Part shown: positions 60,246-64,000 of the stretch, one piece after another
Position numbering within the stretch: the first letter of the stretch is position 1
How the letters are laid out: each line of letters begins with the position of its first letter
NCBI RefSeq assembly: GCF_015712065.1
Contig: NZ_JACFYZ010000007.1
Coordinates: 124,001 to 188,000 of the forward strand
Source of the DNA: Ectopseudomonas chengduensis
Lineage (GTDB): Bacteria; Pseudomonadota; Gammaproteobacteria; Pseudomonadales; Pseudomonadaceae
Direction: 5' to 3'
DNA: 64,000 nucleotides
Program-made: the position numbers and the translations under genes
The notes under the pieces: generated by a model
Seen by the model: only the letters and a program-made list of their open reading frames with translations
Told to the model about the DNA's origin: nothing
The model's database searches: none

Positions 60246-60907
60246 ACGTCCCGGTAATCACCGTCGACGGGCCGAGCGGGTCGGGCAAGGGCACGCTTTG
60301 CGCTCTGCTGGCCAAGCAGTTGGGCTGGAATCTGCTCGACTCCGGTGCGCTCTATCGCCTGCTGGCCTTCGCCGCTGGCAACCACGGCATCGACCTGACC
60401 AACGAAGAGTCGCTCAAGCAGCTGGCCGCGCATCTGGATGTGCAGTTCATCGACAAGCGCATCATCCTCGAAGGCGAGGAGGTGACCGACGCCATCCGTA
60501 ACGAGCAGATAGGGGCGGGCGCTTCCATGGTCGCCTCGCTGCCTGCCGTACGCGAAGCGCTGCTGCAGCGTCAGCGCGCGTTTCAGGAGATGCCAGGCCT
60601 GGTGGCAGACGGTCGCGACATGGGTACCGTAGTGTTCGCCGACGCGCCGCTGAAGATTTTCCTGACGGCCAGCGCCGAGGAACGTGCGCGTCGCCGCTAC
60701 TTGCAGTTGAAGGCCAAGGGCGATGATGTTAATCTCGCGAGTCTTCTCGACGAGATACGGGCGCGCGACGAGCGTGATACCCAGCGCGCGGTGGCTCCGC
60801 TCAAGCCGGCAGCCGACGCAATCGTGCTGGATTCCACCGAACTTTCCATCGAGCAGGTGCTTGAACGAATTCTGCGCGAGGTCGCTGATCGCGATCTCGC
60901 CGGTTAA
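60242..60907 (+). CDS. cmk: Cytidylate kinase Cmk
   Basis: This enzyme (221 aa) phosphorylates CMP and dCMP. Its P-loop is [10 protein letters not shown] (residues 9-18), followed by [12 protein letters not shown], the [12 protein letters not shown] region, and the [12 protein letters not shown] segment with the nucleotide-binding arginines. The C-terminal part [18 protein letters not shown] is typical of the family. It overlaps tyrA-aroA by ATGA and precedes rpsA, an arrangement conserved in gammaproteobacteria. Confidence 0.97.
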   Translation: MNVPVITVDGPSGSGKGTLCALLAKQLGWNLLDSGALYRLLAFAAGNHGIDLTNEESLKQLAAHLDVQFIDKRIILEGEEVTDAIRNEQIGAGASMVASLPAVREALLQRQRAFQEMPGLVADGRDMGTVVFADAPLKIFLTASAEERARRRYLQLKAKGDDVNLASLLDEIRARDERDTQRAVAPLKPAADAIVLDSTELSIEQVLERILREVADRDLAG

Positions 60908-60942
60908 GGGTTCTCGATTGCCTTAAATCGCTGAATCCGCCA

Positions 60943-60985
60943 GGAGGCATGCGGGAGACCAGTCCTAGTCCCGTAGGCCTCTTTT
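60943..60985 (+). terminator. Terminator/attenuator-like hairpin in the rpsA leader
   Basis: The left arm GAGGC-ATG-CGGGA (60944-60956) pairs with TCCCG-TA-GGCCTC (60969-60981), followed by TTTT. It lies 36 bp after cmk and about 70 bp before rpsA. It could end the aromatic operon transcript partly, or form part of the autoregulated rpsA leader. The pairing was found by eye. Confidence 0.5.
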
Positions 60986-61056
60986 CACATGAACGAACCC
61001 ACATTGTCTGGAGTGTGGTTTGGGCGAATCCCCGCCCTTGATCAACAGGAATCAAC

Positions 61057-62739
61057 ATGAGCGAAAGCTTTGCAGAACTATTTGAAGAAAGCCTGAAAAC
61101 CCTCGACATGCAGCCGGGCGCCATCATCACCGGTATCGTGGTCGACATCGACGGTGACTGGGTTACCGTCCACGCCGGTCTGAAGTCCGAGGGCGTCATC
61201 CCGCTCGACCAGTTCTTCAACGAACAAGGCGAGCTGACCATCAAGGTCGGTGACGAAGTCCACGTCGCGCTGGACGCGGTTGAAGATGGCTTCGGTGAAA
61301 CCAAGCTGTCCCGCGAGAAAGCCAAGCGCGCTGAGTCCTGGCTGGTTCTGGAAGCTGCGTTCAACGCTGAAGAAGTGGTCAAGGGCGTTATCAACGGTAA
61401 GGTCAAAGGCGGCTTCACTGTTGACGTCAACGGCATCCGCGCGTTCCTGCCGGGTTCCCTGGTTGACGTCCGTCCGGTGCGTGATACCACTCACCTGGAA
61501 GGCAAAGAGCTCGAGTTCAAGGTCATCAAACTGGACCAGAAGCGCAACAACGTTGTCGTTTCCCGTCGCAGCGTCCTGGAAGCCGAGAACAGCGCCGAGC
61601 GCGAAGCTCTGCTGGAATCCCTGCAGGAAGGCCAGCAAGTCAAAGGTATCGTCAAGAACCTCACCGACTACGGTGCGTTCGTTGACCTGGGCGGCGTAGA
61701 TGGCCTGCTGCACATCACCGACATGGCTTGGAAGCGCATCAAGCACCCGTCCGAGATCGTCAACGTTGGCGACGAGATCGACGTCAAGGTTCTGAAGTAT
61801 GATCGCGAGCGTAACCGCGTATCCCTGGGTCTGAAGCAACTGGGCGAAGACCCATGGGTTGCCATCAAGGCTCGTTACCCGGAAAACACCCGCGTTGTTG
61901 CCCGCGTCACCAACCTCACCGACTACGGCTGCTTCGCCGAGCTGGAAGAGGGCGTGGAAGGCCTGGTACACGTTTCCGAAATGGACTGGACCAACAAGAA
62001 CATCCACCCGTCGAAAGTCGTTAACGTTGGCGACGAAGTGGAAGTCATGGTTCTGGACATCGACGAAGAGCGTCGTCGTATCTCCCTGGGTATCAAGCAG
62101 TGCAAGACCAACCCGTGGGAAGACTTCTCCGGTCAGTTCAACAAGGGTGACAAGATCTCCGGCACCATCAAGTCGATCACCGATTTCGGTATCTTCATTG
62201 GTCTGGACGGCGGCATCGACGGCCTGGTTCACCTGTCAGACATCTCTTGGAACGAAGCCGGCGAAGAAGCCGTGCGTCGCTTCAAAAAGGGCGACGAGCT
62301 GGAAACCGTCATCCTGTCGGTTGACCCGGAGCGCGAGCGCATCTCCCTGGGCATCAAGCAGCTGGAAGACGATCCGTTCAGCAACTACGTCTCCATCAAC
62401 GACAAGGGCACCATCGTCCGTGGCGTTGTGAAAGAAGTAGACGCCAAGGGCGCCATCATCGACCTGGGCAACGAGATCGAAGCTACCCTGAAAGCCTCCG
62501 AAATCAGCCGTGACCGCGTTGAAGACGCGCGCAACGTCCTGAAAGAAGGCGACGAAGTAGAAGCCAAGATCATCAGCGTCGACCGCAAGTCCCGTGTCAT
62601 CAGCCTGTCCGTCAAGTCGAAAGACGTTGAAGACGAGAAAGACGCGATGAAGGAACTGCGTAACAAGCAAGACGTTGAAAGCACCGGCCCGACCACCATT
62701 GGTGATCTGATCCGTGCTCAGATGGAAAACCAGAACTAA
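61057..62739 (+). CDS. rpsA: 30S ribosomal protein S1
   Basis: S1 (560 aa) binds mRNA at the 30S platform. Six S1 OB-fold domains follow in tandem, for example [21 protein letters not shown] (1), [18 protein letters not shown] (2), [18 protein letters not shown] (3), [18 protein letters not shown] (4), [18 protein letters not shown] (5) and [18 protein letters not shown] (6). The two N-terminal domains are the divergent ribosome-anchoring ones. A leader of about 150 bp from cmk contains a hairpin that may mediate S1 autoregulation. The C-terminus is slightly longer than in E. coli. Confidence 0.98.
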   Translation: MSESFAELFEESLKTLDMQPGAIITGIVVDIDGDWVTVHAGLKSEGVIPLDQFFNEQGELTIKVGDEVHVALDAVEDGFGETKLSREKAKRAESWLVLEAAFNAEEVVKGVINGKVKGGFTVDVNGIRAFLPGSLVDVRPVRDTTHLEGKELEFKVIKLDQKRNNVVVSRRSVLEAENSAEREALLESLQEGQQVKGIVKNLTDYGAFVDLGGVDGLLHITDMAWKRIKHPSEIVNVGDEIDVKVLKYDRERNRVSLGLKQLGEDPWVAIKARYPENTRVVARVTNLTDYGCFAELEEGVEGLVHVSEMDWTNKNIHPSKVVNVGDEVEVMVLDIDEERRRISLGIKQCKTNPWEDFSGQFNKGDKISGTIKSITDFGIFIGLDGGIDGLVHLSDISWNEAGEEAVRRFKKGDELETVILSVDPERERISLGIKQLEDDPFSNYVSINDKGTIVRGVVKEVDAKGAIIDLGNEIEATLKASEISRDRVEDARNVLKEGDEVEAKIISVDRKSRVISLSVKSKDVEDEKDAMKELRNKQDVESTGPTTIGDLIRAQMENQN

Positions 62740-62755
62740 GTTCGGGTAATTCATC

Positions 62756-62786
62756 AAAAAAAGGCGACCTTCGGGTCGCCTTTTTT
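62756..62786 (+). terminator. Rho-independent terminator of rpsA
   Basis: AAAAAAGGCGACC (to 62769) and GGTCGCCTTTTTT (from 62774) form a stem with a UUCG tetraloop and a strong T-run. It begins 17 bp after the rpsA stop codon. Confidence 0.95.
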
Positions 62787-62815
62787 GTTTCCGCATTCCC
62801 AATGACGCCGCCCTT

Positions 62816-63070
62816 GTAGGAGCCGCGCCCCGCGGCGAATGGCGGCCATCTCGCAATACCGAGCCCATACACAAAAGCTTCGCCCCGAGGCGGGGCTCCC
62901 ACGCCAAACCGCAAAACAACACTCCCCTTGTAGGAGCTGCGTCCCGCGGCGAATGGCGGCCATCCAGCAATACCGAGCCCATACCCAGAAGCTTCGCCCC
63001 GAGGCGGGGCTCCTACGCGAATACGCCAGTCGACGCTCTCTCTATAGGAGCTGCGCCCCGCAGCGAATGG
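62816..63070. repeat. REP array left of the RAYT gene
   Basis: Five REP units alternate in orientation at about 62816, 62878, 62931, 62990 and 63044. The forward unit reads GTAGGAGCCGCGCCCCGCGG (with CGAATGGCGGCC after it) and the inverse AGCTTCGCCCCGAGGCGGGG. Between them are short similar spacers with CAATACCGAGCCCATAC. It fills the gene-free stretch between the rpsA terminator and the transposase. Confidence 0.9.
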
Positions 63071-63121
63071 CAGCCATCCAGCAATGCCAAGCCTATGCCC
63101 AATAACGTCGCCAAACCGCCC

Positions 63122-63565
63122 TCATATCCACACCGCATCCCAATGCGGATAATCACCCGCTCGCTCCACGAGCCCTGCTCTTAAGGGATTTGCCACCACA
63201 TATCTCGCTACATTTCGAACATCCTCCTCCCGGCGCAACGCATGATCATGGAATCCCTTCTGCCAAATCGGCCTACCCAGGCGCTTGGCGGAAATGGATT
63301 TGACCCTGCCTACCAGGCGGGCCAGGTCCTCACTCTGCAGTTGCAACAGCCAATGCAAGTGATCAGGCATCACGACAAAGCAGAGCGTTTGGTGCGATCC
63401 AAGCAGCTCATCCTGGCGAATGATTTGTATGAGCGTGCGCGCCGCTGAGAAATCAGCAAAGACAGGGATGCGACCATTGGTTACGGTAGTGACAAGATAG
63501 ATTTGCCCGCTACTGGACCAGCGTCCATCACGAAGCTTATGCGCGGCGTAGCGTTTCTCAGTCAT
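63122..63565 (-). CDS. REP-associated tyrosine transposase (RAYT)
   Basis: This single-domain Y1-HUH transposase of the TnpA_REP family (147 aa) has the metal motif HLH (residues 69-71 in VVMPDHLHWLL) and catalytic Tyr122 in VARYVVANPLRAGL. The late GRPIWQKGFHDHALR block is typical too. RAYTs mobilise or maintain REP/BIME sequences of their own genome. This one is flanked on each side by five alternating REP units. All catalytic residues are intact, so it may be active. It appears to lie where PAO1 has ihfB after rpsA (from memory). The ATG at 63565 follows an AAGGGA. Confidence 0.93.
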   Translation of the reverse strand: MTEKRYAAHKLRDGRWSSSGQIYLVTTVTNGRIPVFADFSAARTLIQIIRQDELLGSHQTLCFVVMPDHLHWLLQLQSEDLARLVGRVKSISAKRLGRPIWQKGFHDHALRREEDVRNVARYVVANPLRAGLVERAGDYPHWDAVWI

Positions 63566-63627
63566 CGGATTCCCTTCCGTTAGCGTTCGCCAGTTCAGCT
63601 TAGCTTACCGAGCCAGGGGCCAGAGAA

Positions 63628-63884
63628 AGCTTCGCCCCGAGACGGGGTTCCCACACCAAACCGCAAAACAACGCTCCCCCCCTGTAGGAGCCGCTCCCCG
63701 CGGCGAATAGCAGTCACCCCGCAATGTCGTGCTCATGCGCAAAAGCTTTACCCCGATGCAGGGCTCCCACACCAAACCGCAAAACAACGCTCCCCTTGTA
63801 GGAGCTGCGCCCCGCGGCGAATGGCGGCCATCTCGCAATACCGGCCCCATACCCATAAGCTTCGCCTCAAGCTAGATCTCCTAC
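63628..63884. repeat. REP array right of the RAYT gene
   Basis: Five more alternating REP units lie at about 63628, 63683, 63742, 63798 and 63857, the last degenerate (CTTCGCCTCAAGCTAGATCT). The forward units read GTAGGAGCCGCTCCCCGCGG or GTAGGAGCTGCGCCCCGCGG. It mirrors the left array and completes the flanks of the RAYT gene. The last 115 bp of the window (63885-64000) hold nothing I can name. Confidence 0.88.
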
Positions 63885-64000
63885 ACAAAGCTCCCGTTAT
63901 CACAACTAACCGCAAAACTCGCTAACACCTTGTTTTTTAGGCTGTTCAAAAGCTGACCCGCGTGCTACAACCGAACCGTCGAGTCTTCTAGCCGCTTGAA

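Noticed and set aside
62236..62982. Apparent open frames across the REP arrays (also 62612-62963 and 63605-63856)
   Set aside because: They translate the repeats into cyclic peptides and run antisense into rpsA. They have no start signals or conserved domains.
62816..63884. CRISPR-like look of regularly spaced repeats near the end of the window
   Set aside because: The units alternate in orientation, vary in sequence, have near-identical spacers and flank a RAYT gene, so they are REP elements. No cas genes are present.

Overview
The window is a GC-rich chromosomal segment of a Pseudomonas, most likely outside P. aeruginosa and perhaps in the P. mendocina/oleovorans group (inference from gene content and repeat types; no 16S rRNA is present). 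Much of it is collinear, from memory of the PAO1 map, with P. aeruginosa genes running from about PA3344 down to PA3162. That map includes recQ, an hsbD-like diguanylate cyclase, plpD, csaA, the plcP-agt lipid-remodelling pair, cyaB, trkH, cpxS/cpxP/cpxR, rluB, yciK, mupP, ubiG, mtaD, mtnA, gyrA, serC, pheA, hisC, tyrA-aroA, cmk and rpsA. No tRNA, rRNA, prophage or CRISPR array was seen.

Region 1 (1-11.2 kb) is a biofilm-adhesin locus. It holds the C-terminal 2.6k residues of a giant RTX adhesin with T1SS-143-type repeats, two DUF4114-like domains, a VWA domain and Ca-binding repeats. A small conserved gene follows, and then lapG-lapD on the opposite strand: the periplasmic protease and the c-di-GMP receptor that control adhesin release. 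Region 2 (11.3-22.3 kb) has ybaN and a UPF0149 gene, recQ, a membrane GGDEF protein, a MarR regulator, a FimV/HubP-like LysM protein, the type Vd patatin autotransporter PlpD, a SelT/SelW/SelH protein and a small secreted protein.

Region 3 (22.3-38.1 kb) carries an EamA exporter, CsaA and an AraC regulator divergent from plcP-agt, with a Pho-box-like site in the shared promoter. It continues with CyaB, a DUF962/HD-domain pair, a second AraC regulator, two tandem trkH genes, a YkgJ protein, a nitroreductase and the Cpx-type envelope-stress operon. Region 4 (38.4-50.7 kb) has an rnm/trpH-type PHP protein, yciO, trpS, scpA-scpB, a DUF1289 gene, rluB, a GGDEF protein, ubiG-mupP-yciK and the divergent mtaD/mtnA methylthioadenosine-salvage pair.

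Region 5 (51-62.8 kb) is gyrA followed by the tightly packed serC-pheA-cysC-hisC-tyrA/aroA-cmk-rpsA run. The cysC gene is an unexpected insert in this aromatic amino-acid operon. Region 6 (62.8-64 kb) is a REP-associated tyrosine transposase flanked on both sides by alternating REP elements of the type scattered through the window. Intergenic space is rich in palindromes of at least three families: REP/BIME, GTAGCCCGGAT-type, and a 140-170 bp long-hairpin family.
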